Assembly: GCF_900141985.1 (NCBI RefSeq)
Contig: NZ_FQZK01000024.1
Span: forward strand, 1 to 64,000
Length of the DNA stretch: 64,000 nucleotides
From: Nocardiopsis flavescens
GTDB taxonomy: Bacteria > Actinomycetota > Actinomycetes > Streptosporangiales > Streptosporangiaceae
Direction of reading: 5' to 3'
Positions 52,367-60,476 of the stretch are shown one piece after another. Each line of letters starts with the position of its first letter. Within the stretch, counting starts at the first letter, position 1. The translations under genes and the position numbers were made by a program. The notes under the pieces are model-generated. The model had not been told where the DNA came from. It made no database searches and worked only from the letters and a program-made list of their open reading frames with translations.

Positions 52367-52646
52367 GGGGCACCCGCGCGGTCCCCGGTCCCCGGTCCCC
52401 GCGGGCTTTCCGGCCTCGTGCGTCTCCCGGCCCCGCGGGCTCCTCTGGTCCGCGCGCCCCCGGTTCGGCGTGGCCCCGGCCTCCGCGCGTCTCCCGGTGA
52501 TCCCTTCCCGGCCCCGCGGACATCTCTGCCCCGCACGCCTTTCGGACCGGTGTGCCTCCCGGTTCCCCGTTTTCCGCTTTCCCGGGGACTCCCGCCTCCG
52601 CTCGGCCCACGGGCCCGCTCGGCCCGGGGGCCGCCCCGCCGCCCCG

Positions 52647-53633
52647 CTAGGCGTCCGCTCCAGCGGACCCGTCCCCGTACCGGGCGGCCAGCGCCGCGGC
52701 GCGCTCGCGCAGGGCGGCGCGCAGCGACGGCGGGGCCAGGGCCTCCACGTCCGTGCCGAGCCGCCACAGCGCCCACTCGGCGTGCCGCGCGTCCTGGAAG
52801 GTCACCTCCAGCAGCAGCCCGCCGTCCGCGCCGGGCTCCTCCGCGCGCACCGCCACCGCCGTGTCCAGCAGCTCCTCCCGGCGCGCCGGGTCCACCCGGA
52901 CCCGGACCGCCAGGTGGTCCCCGGACAGGAAGCGGGCGCACCGCTCCCGCCACGCCTGTTCCAGGTCGACCGCCTCCGGTCTGCGCGCCGGTTCGGCGAG
53001 CCGTGCGGCGTCCGACACCCGCGACAGCCGGTAGGTGCGGTCCGCGCCCGACCGCGTCGCCAGCAGGTACCTCCGGCCGCGAACGGTGACCAGGCCGAGC
53101 GGGTCCACCGTGCGCCACCGCGGCTCCTGGTCCGCGGCGGCGTAGCGGATGCGCAGCCGGTTCCCGGACAGGACCGCGCGCCGGACCTCGCCCAGTACCG
53201 GCCCGGGCACCGGCTCGACGTCCGTCGGCCGCGAGAGCAGGTCGGTCTCCGGCTCGACGAGGAAACGCCCGGCCCCCTCGCTCGCGGTGGCCCGGTGGCG
53301 CTCGGGCAGCGCGTCCACCACCTTGCGCAGGGCCGAGGCCAGCTCCGGGCCCAGGCCCAGGTCCCGGCCGCCGCGCGCCGCCCCTGCGGTGAGCAGGGCG
53401 AGGGCCTCGTCGTGGTTCAGCCCGGCCAGCTCGGTCCGAAAGCCCGGCAGCAGCGCGAAGCCGCCGTGGCGCCCGCGCTCGGAGTACACCGGCACGCCGG
53501 ACGCGGACAGCGCCTCGATGTCGCGCAGCACGGTGCGCGTGGACACCTCCAGCTCGCGGGCCAGGGCGTCCGCCGTCATGCGTCCGCGCTGGCGCAGCAG
53601 CAGCACCAAGGAGATCAACCGGTCCGCGCGCAT
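52647..53633 (-). CDS. WYL-domain transcriptional regulator (YafY type)
   Basis: 328 residues: an N-terminal winged HTH (MTADALARELEVSTRTVLRDI), a WYL domain in the middle (RLRIRYAAADQEPRWRTVDP, then RRYLLATR) and a WCX C-terminal extension. These proteins sense ligands or nucleic acids and often control metabolic or defence genes. It is divergent from a RidA gene 138 bp away, the likely target. Confidence 0.9.
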   Translation of the reverse strand: MRADRLISLVLLLRQRGRMTADALARELEVSTRTVLRDIEALSASGVPVYSERGRHGGFALLPGFRTELAGLNHDEALALLTAGAARGGRDLGLGPELASALRKVVDALPERHRATASEGAGRFLVEPETDLLSRPTDVEPVPGPVLGEVRRAVLSGNRLRIRYAAADQEPRWRTVDPLGLVTVRGRRYLLATRSGADRTYRLSRVSDAARLAEPARRPEAVDLEQAWRERCARFLSGDHLAVRVRVDPARREELLDTAVAVRAEEPGADGGLLLEVTFQDARHAEWALWRLGTDVEALAPPSLRAALRERAAALAARYGDGSAGADA

Positions 53634-53771
53634 ACGCGGAATCTACCGAATACACGACCGAGGACGTCGTGATTTTCCGGAAGCCTCGTCCGCACGGCCC
53701 CGGAGCCGGCGCACGCCGGTACGGAGGGGCCGTGATCCCGCTGTCGTGACGCATCGAAGGGAGCCGACGCG

Positions 53772-54167
53772 ATGGAACGCACCGCGGTCAATCCGGTCAA
53801 GTGGTCGTTGGAGATGGGGTTCAACCAGGGTGAGCTGGTCTCGGGGCACACCCGGACCCTGTACTGCTCCGGCCAGACCGCCATGGGCGCCGACGGCGCG
53901 CCGCTGCACGAGGGGGACATGGCGGCACAGCTGGCGCTGAGCCTGGACAACCTGGAGGCCGTGCTCGGCGGGGCCGGCATGGCCCTGGCCGACCTCGTCC
54001 GCCTCAACGTCCACACCCTGGACGTGGACCTGCTGCTCCGGCACTACGGCGTGCTGGCGTCGCGGCTGGGAGCCGCGGGTGCGGCCCCGCCCACCACGAT
54101 GCTCGGCGTGACGAGGCTCGCGGTGCCGGGCCAGCTGGTCGAACTGGAGGGCACGGCCGTGGCGTGA
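53772..54167 (+). CDS. RidA/YjgF-family protein
   Basis: 131 residues of the Rid fold (usual length about 130). The family hydrolyses reactive enamine/imine intermediates; the key Arg of the RidA subgroup is not evident here (LNVHTLDVDLLL instead of a V-x-R motif), so the enzyme activity is uncertain. AAGGGA lies about 10 nt before the ATG. Probably regulated by the divergent WYL protein. Confidence 0.85.
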   Translation: MERTAVNPVKWSLEMGFNQGELVSGHTRTLYCSGQTAMGADGAPLHEGDMAAQLALSLDNLEAVLGGAGMALADLVRLNVHTLDVDLLLRHYGVLASRLGAAGAAPPTTMLGVTRLAVPGQLVELEGTAVA

Positions 54168-54180
54168 CACGGCCCCGCCG

Positions 54181-54206
54181 CCGCCCGCCCCGCCCCGGGC
54201 GGGCGG
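54181..54206 (+). terminator. Hairpin terminator after ridA
   Basis: A perfect 10-bp GC stem (54181-54190 with 54197-54206) and a 6-nt loop, 13 nt after the RidA stop. Its right arm overlaps the first copy of the direct repeat. Confidence 0.75.
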
Positions 54207-54294
54207 CCCCGGCCCGGACGCGCGGGAAACGGACACGAGGGAAAAGGGACCGGCGCGCCCCCGTTCGGGAGGGAAACGCACGGCTCCCGGGGTC
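54192..54294. repeat. Direct repeat, copy 1 (left of the Uma2 gene)
   Basis: The last 71 bp (54224-54294) match 55167-55237 with one difference by my count; weaker similarity reaches back to 54192. The copy ends 2 nt inside the 3' end of the Uma2 gene. Confidence 0.85.
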
Positions 54295-54898
54295 ACTCCC
54301 GGCCGGGGGCGTCCCCGCCGATGTTCCTCATCCACGGCCCGTCCGCCGTCAGCCAGTGCGGGACCAGGGTGAGGGCGAAGGGGAAGTCCGTGGTGAAGAC
54401 GTCCTCCCCGTGCGCCTGGGCCGCCTCCTGGTACCGGCCGTCCTCCAGGCGCAGCTCCACCAGGCCAGCCTTGTCGGACAGCGGGTTGACGATCCAGTAC
54501 GTGGGGATGCCGAAGGCGGCGTACTCGGCCCGCTTGGTGTGGGTGTCGCGGATGACGCTCTCGGGGGAGACGATCTCCACCACCAGGAGCGGCGGGACCG
54601 AGAAGTACCCCCTCTCCGGGAGCGGCACGTCGAACACGGCGAGGTCGGGGAGGCGGTGCCGGGTCCGGTCCCCGTTGAGGTCGATGCCGGGGGCATCGTG
54701 GATCTCAAGTTCGCCGTTGCAGCCGTTGTTCAGATGTGCGGACAGACGGCTGGCCGCACGGGTGTGGATCGGTTTCGGGGCGGGCGACACGTCAAGCCGC
54801 CCGTCGGCCAGTTCGTACCGCCGCCCGTCGTCCGGCGTGCGTTCCAGGTCGTCCGCGGTCAGGAGCCGTTCCGGGGTGTCCTGGTGCCTGGTGGTCAT
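54293..54898 (-). CDS. Uma2-family (DUF820) putative restriction-like endonuclease
   Basis: 201 residues of a PD-(D/E)XK-fold family that is very common in Streptomyces and cyanobacteria but has no proven role. The active-site pattern is present: RLPDLAVFD (Asp), LLVVEIVSPES (Glu) and a later TKRAEYAAFGIPTYWIVNP (Lys). The gene lies between two copies of a ~100-bp direct repeat, as if it arrived or was duplicated with them. Confidence 0.88.
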   Translation of the reverse strand: MTTRHQDTPERLLTADDLERTPDDGRRYELADGRLDVSPAPKPIHTRAASRLSAHLNNGCNGELEIHDAPGIDLNGDRTRHRLPDLAVFDVPLPERGYFSVPPLLVVEIVSPESVIRDTHTKRAEYAAFGIPTYWIVNPLSDKAGLVELRLEDGRYQEAAQAHGEDVFTTDFPFALTLVPHWLTADGPWMRNIGGDAPGRE

Positions 54899-55073
54899 GA
54901 CAGACCTACTGCCTCCTCACGCTCATGGCGGCCAGTATCCCGGTGTACCTCCGGTCCCGGTGGGCGAATCCGGAAAACGGCTTTTCGGGTTCGGACCCCT
55001 ATCGCCGATCCGGTTCCGAAAAAAAGGCGCTTCCCCCGGGAGAGGAGTTGATACGCCCGTTTCGTTGGTTGTG

Positions 55074-55103
55074 CGGTCCGCGGGGGCCGGCCCCCGCGGA
55101 CCG
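55074..55103. repeat. 30-nt perfect GC palindrome
   Basis: Bases 55074-55088 are the exact reverse complement of 55089-55103, with no spacer. It lies 18 nt before the second direct-repeat copy. It could extrude as a cruciform or act as a terminator in either direction. Confidence 0.85.
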
Positions 55104-55120
55104 GGGATGCAGTGCCGACG

Positions 55121-55237
55121 GCCCCGGGCGGGCGGCCCGGCCCGGCCGCGCGGGAAACGGACACGAGGGAAACGGACACGCGGGAAAAGGGACCGGCGCG
55201 CCCCCGTTCGGGAGGGAAACGCACGGCTCCCGGGGTC
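55121..55237. repeat. Direct repeat, copy 2 (right of the Uma2 gene)
   Basis: Matches copy 1 but carries one extra internal unit of about 16 bp built on GGGAAACGGACACG. The shared 71 bp at the end contain short CGGGAG/CTCCCG arms that could form a hairpin. Confidence 0.85.
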
Positions 55238-55301
55238 CCCGGCCCGGGGCGCCTGAGCCGTTACGCTGCGGGTCCCCGACGGCCCTGCCCAAGGAGACAC
55301 C

Positions 55302-56339
55302 GTGACCGCACTGTCCGGCGCGACCATCGACCACCTGGGTTTCCACGTGGCGGACGCGGACAAGTCCGCGCACCGCATGCGCGAGGACTACGGGATGGCG
55401 GTGCTCGCCGAGGGGTCCCGCGCCGAGGGGGAGCGCTCCGTCCTGGTCGGTGCCGGGACCGTCCGGATGCTGTTCACCCAGCCCCTCACCGACGACCACC
55501 CCGCCGCCCGGTACGTGCGCGAGCACGGCGACGGCGTCGCCGACATCGCCCTGCGCGTCGCCGACCCGCGCGCCGCCCACGACCTCGCGGTCGCCCGCGG
55601 CGCCCGCTCCCTGGCCGCCCCCGCCGAGCGCGACGGCGTCGCCACCGCGGCCGTCGCCGGGTTCGGCGACGTCGCCCACACCCTCGTCGCACGGGCGCCC
55701 GGCCGGGACCTGCCGCCCGGCCTTACCCCCGTCGCGGGAGTCCCCGCCGACCTCGGCCTGGAGGCAGTGGACCACGTCGCCGTCTGCCTGCCCGCCGGGG
55801 AGCTGGCCCCGACCGTCGCCCGCTACCGCGAGGTCCTGGGCTTCTCCACGATCTTCGAGGAGCGCATCGCCGTCGGCGCCCAGGCGATGGTCTCGGCCAT
55901 CGTCCGCTCCGACGGCGGCGACGCCACCCTCACGCTCATCGAGCCCGACCCCGGCGCCGAGCCCGGCCACATCGACGGGTTCCTGCGCGACCACCGCGGG
56001 CCGGGCGTCCAGCACATCGCCCTGGGCACCGCCGACATCACCGGCACCGTCGGGCTGCTGCGCGAGCGCGGCGTCTCCTTCCTGGACGCCCCCGACGCCT
56101 ACTACCGGCTGCTCGCCGAGCGCCTGGACCTGCGCCGACACACCGTGGAGGCCCTGCGCGGCCTCGGCGTCCTGGTGGACGAGGACCACGACGGGCAGCT
56201 CTTCCAGATCTTCGCCCGCTCCACCCACCCCAGGAACACGGTCTTCTTCGAGGTCATCGAACGCCTGGGGGCCACCACCTTCGGCAGCGGCAACATCCGC
56301 GCCCTCTACGAGGCCGTCGAGCGCGGGCGCGCGGACTGA
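55302..56339 (+). CDS. 4-hydroxymandelate synthase-like / 4-hydroxyphenylpyruvate dioxygenase-family enzyme
   Basis: 345 residues, two VOC domains. The Fe(II) triad is intact: H158 (VDHVAVC), H238 (VQHIALG), E317 (FFEVIER). The text follows HmaS of glycopeptide producers more closely than HPPD: HPAARYVREHGDGVADIA, VGAQAM, TLTLIEPD, the C-terminal FGSGNIRALYEAVE instead of the GFGxGNFxxLFEAIE of HPPD, and a length of about 350 instead of 380. HmaS turns 4-hydroxyphenylpyruvate into 4-hydroxymandelate, the first step to 4-hydroxyphenylglycine. No HmO, HpgT or NRPS genes are nearby, so its pathway is open; HPPD activity remains possible. Confidence 0.85.
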   Translation: MTALSGATIDHLGFHVADADKSAHRMREDYGMAVLAEGSRAEGERSVLVGAGTVRMLFTQPLTDDHPAARYVREHGDGVADIALRVADPRAAHDLAVARGARSLAAPAERDGVATAAVAGFGDVAHTLVARAPGRDLPPGLTPVAGVPADLGLEAVDHVAVCLPAGELAPTVARYREVLGFSTIFEERIAVGAQAMVSAIVRSDGGDATLTLIEPDPGAEPGHIDGFLRDHRGPGVQHIALGTADITGTVGLLRERGVSFLDAPDAYYRLLAERLDLRRHTVEALRGLGVLVDEDHDGQLFQIFARSTHPRNTVFFEVIERLGATTFGSGNIRALYEAVERGRAD

Positions 56340-56463
56340 CCGGGGCGACGGGGGCGCCCGCGCGGCCGTCCCGCCGACCGGTGCGCGCGCCCGCGCCGAC
56401 CCTGGCGCCCCGCCCTCCCAGGGGGTAGGAAGAGGGGGACCGAGGGCGGAGGGGGACACCGAC

Positions 56464-58137
56464 ATGGGCTGGTCCGCACACGAGGGCACGATGGAGCGGC
56501 TGCGTCCGCGGCTGGACTTCGCCCGGTTCGACCGGCTGCGCTCCTACGGGGTCGAACAGGAGGTCGCGGCGGGCGACGTGCTCACCCGCTCCGGCGACTT
56601 CGAGCACGACCTCGTCGTCCTGGACGAGGCCCACGTCGAGATCGTGCGCGAGGCGTCCTTCGACCGCCCCGAGGAGGTCGTCATGACCATGGGGCCGGGG
56701 GACTTCCTGGGCGAGGTCAACCTCCTCGGCAACTACATGGCGTTCGTGACGGTCCGGGTGGTGGCGCCGGGGCGCGTCCACCGCCTCTCCAAGGACCGCT
56801 TCCGCACGATGATGGCGGAGGAGGTGGAGCTGTCCGACATCGTGCTGGAGGCCCTGCTGGTCCGCCGGGAGTACCTGCACGAGGTCGTCCGCCCCGTCGA
56901 CGTGGTCGGGCACCACATGTCGTCCGCCACCCTGGCCCTGCGCACCTACGCGGCCCGGGTCCGGCTGCCCTACGCGTGGCACGACGCCGACTCCCCGGAC
57001 GGCCGGCGGCTGCTCGACACCGTCGGCCTGCGCGGCGACGACCTCCCGGCGGTGGTGTTCGCCGGGCAGGTGACGCGCAACGTCACCCCCGGCATCCTGG
57101 CCGAGCGCATCGGCAAGGCCTACCGCCCCAGCTGCAAGGACGTCGACCTCGTGGTGGTGGGCGCCGGCCCCGCCGGGCTGGCGGCCGGGCTCTACGGGGC
57201 CTCGGAGGGGCTCAACACCGTCGTCCTGGACGCCCTGGGCGCCGGCGGGCAGGCGGCGTCCAGCTCCCGGATCGAGAACTACCCGGGCTTCCCGCACGGC
57301 ATCGCGGGAGAGGAGCTGACCCGGCTGTCGTCGATCCAGGCGCTCAAGTTCGGCGCCGAGATGTACATGCCCTGCCGGGTCGAGCGGCTCGACACCACCG
57401 GCCCCGACCCGGTGCTGTACCTGGCCGACGGCAGCCGCATCGACACCAGGGCGGTGGTGGTGGCCTCCGGCGCGCGGTACCGCACCCTGCCGCTGGAGGG
57501 GTGGGCCGACTTCGAGGAGTCGGGGTGCATCTTCTACGCGGCCACGGAGCTGGAGGTGCGCTCCTGCTCCCGGCACCCGGTCACCGTGGTGGGCGGCGCG
57601 AACTCGGCGGGGCAGGCCGCCCTGTACCTGGCGGGCCGGGGCAGCCGCGTCGACCTCGTGGTCCGCGGGCCGGACCTGTCGGCCAAGATGTCGGAGTACC
57701 TGGTGGCGCGCCTGCACGACCACCCGGACGTCACCGTGCACACCGGCACGGAGGTCACCGGGCTCAAGGGCGACCGCAAGCTCGCGGAGGTCGTGCTCAC
57801 CGACCGGCGCACGGGGCGGGAGGCGGCCCGCCCGACCAGCGGCCTGTTCTGCTTCATCGGCGCCAGCCCGGCCACGGGGTGGCTGGACGGGGTCACCCGG
57901 GACCGCAGCGGGTTCGTGTGCACCGACTCCTCCCTGGCCGAACCGGGTCTGGGGCCGGTGTGGGAGAAGCTGGGGCGCGGGCCGCTGCCGTTCGAGACCA
58001 GCGCGCCCTCGGTGTTCGCGGTGGGGGACACCCGCACCGGGTCGATCAAGCGGGTCGCGGCGGCCATGGGCGAGGGCGCCAGCGCCATCGCGTCGGTGCA
58101 CGCGGCGCTGGCGGAGCGGCGGCACCGGACGGTGTAG
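56464..58137 (+). CDS. Three-part flavoprotein: cNMP-binding-like, thioredoxin-like and thioredoxin-reductase-like domains
   Basis: 557 residues. About 20-130 is a cyclic-nucleotide-binding-like barrel (MGPGDFLGEVNLLG), but the cAMP-contacting Arg of the phosphate cassette is not at its usual place. About 145-215 resembles a thioredoxin/glutaredoxin-like fold without CxxC. From about 228 comes a thioredoxin-reductase-type FAD domain (LVVVGAGPAGLAAGLYGA) with an NADPH motif (VTVVGGANSAGQAALYLA). The redox CxxC is replaced by GCIFYAAT (one Cys near 355), so it cannot reduce thioredoxin in the usual way. Partner unknown. A GA-rich run precedes the ATG. Confidence 0.85.
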   Translation: MGWSAHEGTMERLRPRLDFARFDRLRSYGVEQEVAAGDVLTRSGDFEHDLVVLDEAHVEIVREASFDRPEEVVMTMGPGDFLGEVNLLGNYMAFVTVRVVAPGRVHRLSKDRFRTMMAEEVELSDIVLEALLVRREYLHEVVRPVDVVGHHMSSATLALRTYAARVRLPYAWHDADSPDGRRLLDTVGLRGDDLPAVVFAGQVTRNVTPGILAERIGKAYRPSCKDVDLVVVGAGPAGLAAGLYGASEGLNTVVLDALGAGGQAASSSRIENYPGFPHGIAGEELTRLSSIQALKFGAEMYMPCRVERLDTTGPDPVLYLADGSRIDTRAVVVASGARYRTLPLEGWADFEESGCIFYAATELEVRSCSRHPVTVVGGANSAGQAALYLAGRGSRVDLVVRGPDLSAKMSEYLVARLHDHPDVTVHTGTEVTGLKGDRKLAEVVLTDRRTGREAARPTSGLFCFIGASPATGWLDGVTRDRSGFVCTDSSLAEPGLGPVWEKLGRGPLPFETSAPSVFAVGDTRTGSIKRVAAAMGEGASAIASVHAALAERRHRTV

Positions 58138-58338
58138 GGGCGCGCTCGCCTCCGGCGCGCGGTCCCCTGCTCCCGGTACGCGGAGTTCCGATCCCGGCTC
58201 CCTGCTCCTCGGGCCCGGACCCTCGGGCCCGAAGCCCCGGACCCGCCTTCCCGCGCCTCACGTGCGGTGCGGGCGGCCGGGGTCCGCGCATGTCGTGGCC
58301 GTGCGCGGCGGCGGACGCGCTCCCGGCCGGGGCCCTCC

Positions 58339-58767
58339 TCAGAAGTCGCCCTCGGCGACCTGGAGGACGGTCAGCCCGAGTTCGCGCCACATCCGGACGA
58401 CCTTGTCCCGGTCGTCCAGCACGCACAGGACGTCGGCACGGTCGCGCACGTGCCCGCGGTACAGCTCGCGCTTGACGGTGTCGTCCGAGCGGAAGTCGCC
58501 CCTGCGCCGCATGTGGAGGTCGCCCGCCACCCCGACGTGTTCGTCGAGCCAGGCCAGCGTCTCCCGGCGGCACTCGTCGCTGCGCCCGGACATGTAGACG
58601 ACGTCGAGCCCGCCGGCCGCGAGGCGCCGCACCACCTCGATGACGTTCGTGTTGGGGGAGTCCTCGCCCACCCGGTGCCACTCGAAGGGCCCGCGCGCGT
58701 ACTCGCCCTCGCGCAGGGCGAGGGTGCCGTCGATGTCCACGAGGATGCACTGTCTTCGGTCGGCCAT
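58339..58767 (-). CDS. HAD phosphatase like the 3'-phosphatase domain of T4 polynucleotide kinase
   Basis: 142 residues. It agrees with the phosphatase half of T4 Pnkp: nucleophile motif VDIDGT (D11, D13), YMSGR (60-62), RSDDTVKRE, LDDRDKVVRMWR (DDR 118-120) and the ending QVAEGDF. Known members remove 3'-phosphates or 2',3'-cyclic phosphates from nucleic acid ends. No kinase domain is fused. AAGGA lies 5 nt before the ATG at 58767; a longer frame to 58839 is not conserved. It is divergent from a toxin-antitoxin pair. Confidence 0.9.
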   Translation of the reverse strand: MADRRQCILVDIDGTLALREGEYARGPFEWHRVGEDSPNTNVIEVVRRLAAGGLDVVYMSGRSDECRRETLAWLDEHVGVAGDLHMRRRGDFRSDDTVKRELYRGHVRDRADVLCVLDDRDKVVRMWRELGLTVLQVAEGDF

Positions 58768-58863
58768 GTCGTCCTTGTTCTCGGGGGAGCGGTGCCGGGG
58801 GTGCCGGGGCCTCCGGATCATAGGCGCTCCCCCCGACACCCGCTCCGCCGCCTACGGGTCGGA

Positions 58864-58892
58864 AAGTCAGACTTCCCGAATTTCTGAAATTC
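58864..58892. promoter_or_regulatory. Putative operator of the toxin-antitoxin operon
   Basis: Two small perfect palindromes, AAGTCAGACTT (58864-58874) and GAATTTCTGAAATTC (58878-58892), lie in an AT-rich island just before TTGACT (58894-58899), a good -35 box. The antitoxin ATG is 61 nt downstream. Autorepression by the antitoxin is the likely use. Confidence 0.55.
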
Positions 58893-58952
58893 CTTGACTC
58901 CGACGCGATGGTGGCCGAACCTGGAAGTGGTCCCCACCCGAGGAGTCGATCG

Positions 58953-59255
58953 ATGAGTCAGACCAAGGAGAAGCGCCGACGCGCGATGATGCGCCGTAAG
59001 AACCAGCTCACCCTGCCCCGCGAGGTCGCGGAGGCCCTGCACGTGCGGGAAGGCGACGAGGTCGAGTTCGCCATCACCGAGGACGGTCGGGTCACGCTGC
59101 GCGGGATGACGGTCGTTCCCACGGACCAGGCGTGGTTCTGGGACCCGGGGTGGCAGCACGGTGAGCGGGAGGCCAGCGGACAGATCGCCGAGGGCCGCAC
59201 CGAGGAGTTCGACGACGCGGAATCGATGTTCGACGCTCTGGAAGAGGAGCAGTGA
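58953..59255 (+). CDS. AbrB/SpoVT-type antitoxin
   Basis: 100 residues. A swapped-hairpin AbrB DNA-binding domain (KNQLTLPREVAEALHVREGDEVEFAI, in two parts at about 15-40) is followed by an acidic C-terminal region (about 60-100) that would bind the toxin. AGGAG lies 7 nt before the ATG. The toxin gene starts 4 nt after its stop. Confidence 0.85.
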   Translation: MSQTKEKRRRAMMRRKNQLTLPREVAEALHVREGDEVEFAITEDGRVTLRGMTVVPTDQAWFWDPGWQHGEREASGQIAEGRTEEFDDAESMFDALEEEQ

Positions 59256-59259
59256 GTCC

Positions 59260-59559
59260 GTGGCCACGTTCTCCGTCACCCCCCGTTTCCGGGCCGACTT
59301 CAAGAAGCTGACCAGGGAGCAGGCGGCCCGGTTCCGCAAGGTCGTCACCGAGGAGTTCGCTCCTGACGTCGAGGCCGGCCGCTTTCGGCCGGGCCTGCGG
59401 GTCAAGGGTGTACAGGGCGCTCCCGGGGTCTATGAGATGACCTGGGCGCCGGACGGGCGTGCCACGTGGCAGTACGGGGACGAGCGCCGCCCTGGCAAGG
59501 CGCACGTGGTGTGGCGCCGGGTGGGCACCCACGCGGTCTTCGACCCCGGCCCGCCGTGA
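59260..59559 (+). CDS. RelE/ParE-like toxin
   Basis: 99 basic residues with the RelE-superfamily layout: an N-terminal helical pair (FRADFKKLTREQAARFRKVV), then strands with GLRVKGVQG, VYEMTWA, and a final VVWRRVGTH. Order and spacing after an AbrB-type antitoxin support a type II pair; whether it cleaves mRNA at the ribosome or acts differently is not known. GAAGAGGAG lies 10 nt before the GTG. Confidence 0.78.
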   Translation: MATFSVTPRFRADFKKLTREQAARFRKVVTEEFAPDVEAGRFRPGLRVKGVQGAPGVYEMTWAPDGRATWQYGDERRPGKAHVVWRRVGTHAVFDPGPP

Positions 59560-59744
59560 CCCGCCCCGCTGAGGCGGTCGGCAGATGTCAACAGTGTTGA
59601 CTTTAAGTGTGCGGCCCGTGACGGAAATAGTGACAAAAGGTTTGTAAGGCCACAGATTCATATAGAAATATGCGGCCCTGGAACCCCGGGTCGCGGTCCG
59701 CAGTCTGTTCGGGGGCATGTTCCCGCAGATGTGAGGAGACCGCG

Positions 59745-60416
59745 ATGGGGCAGGTCAGAGGTAATCGAGTCATCACCGGAGCCGTTCTCGGAGCACTTCC
59801 CCTGCTCCTGGCCACCGGCTGCTCGTTCAGTTTCGGTGGTCCCGGCGCGGTCGAGGCCGCGGTGGTCGCCGAGCGGTCGAGCGAGATGCTGGCGGAGGAG
59901 GTCGGCCAGACCCCCGACGACTTCACCTGCGCCGACGACCTCCCCGCGGAGGTGGGCGCGGAGATCCGCTGCGAGCTGACCAGCGGCGGCGAGACCATCG
60001 GCGCGACCGTCACGGTGACCTCGGTGGAGGGGAGCGACGTGCAGTGGGACGTCGTGGTCGACGACCAGGTCGCATCCGACGGCGCCGCGGACGACACCGC
60101 CGCCGAGGACTCCGGCGCGGGGGAGCCCGCGGCCGGGGGCCAGCCCTCCGGTGGCGGCGGCACCACCGCCGCGGCCGTCGACGGCACCGTGCCCGCCGAC
60201 GAGGTCGCGCAGAAGTCGTCCGACGCGCTGGCCGAGGTGGTGGGCCAGGCACCCGAGGACCTCACCTGCTCGCAGGGCCTGCCCGCGCAGGTGGGCGCGG
60301 AGATCCGCTGCAACCTCGTGGACGGCGGCATGAACTACGGCGTCACCGTCACGACCACCGTCGTCGATGGCGCCAACGTGCAGTGGGACATCCAGGTCGA
60401 CGACGCGCCCCTGTAG
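59745..60416 (+). CDS. Lipoprotein with two DUF4333 domains
   Basis: 223 residues: lipobox LATGC with Cys26, then two similar DUF4333 domains (about 40-120 and 150-223), each with a conserved Cys pair (DDFTCADDLPAEVGAEIRCEL and DLTCSQGLPAQVGAEIRCNL), joined by a Gly/Ala/Asp linker. Function unknown; an internal duplication is evident. GAGGAG lies 6 nt before the ATG, and an AT-rich promoter-like stretch lies around 59630-59670. Confidence 0.9.
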   Translation: MGQVRGNRVITGAVLGALPLLLATGCSFSFGGPGAVEAAVVAERSSEMLAEEVGQTPDDFTCADDLPAEVGAEIRCELTSGGETIGATVTVTSVEGSDVQWDVVVDDQVASDGAADDTAAEDSGAGEPAAGGQPSGGGGTTAAAVDGTVPADEVAQKSSDALAEVVGQAPEDLTCSQGLPAQVGAEIRCNLVDGGMNYGVTVTTTVVDGANVQWDIQVDDAPL

Positions 60417-60476
60417 GCCCGAACCCCGTCGTGGTGGGACGGCGCCCGTGCCCGTCCCGCCCGGGGGCTCCGCGGC

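Larger units (their letters stand above)
54899..55301. other. Intergenic region with palindrome and repeat copy
   Basis: 403 bp between the divergent Uma2 and HmaS-like starts. It contains an AT-richer stretch with an A7 run (about 55019-55025), a 30-nt perfect palindrome (55074-55103), the second repeat copy (55121-55237) and a TACGCT box (55262-55267) that may be the -10 of the downstream gene. Confidence 0.6.
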
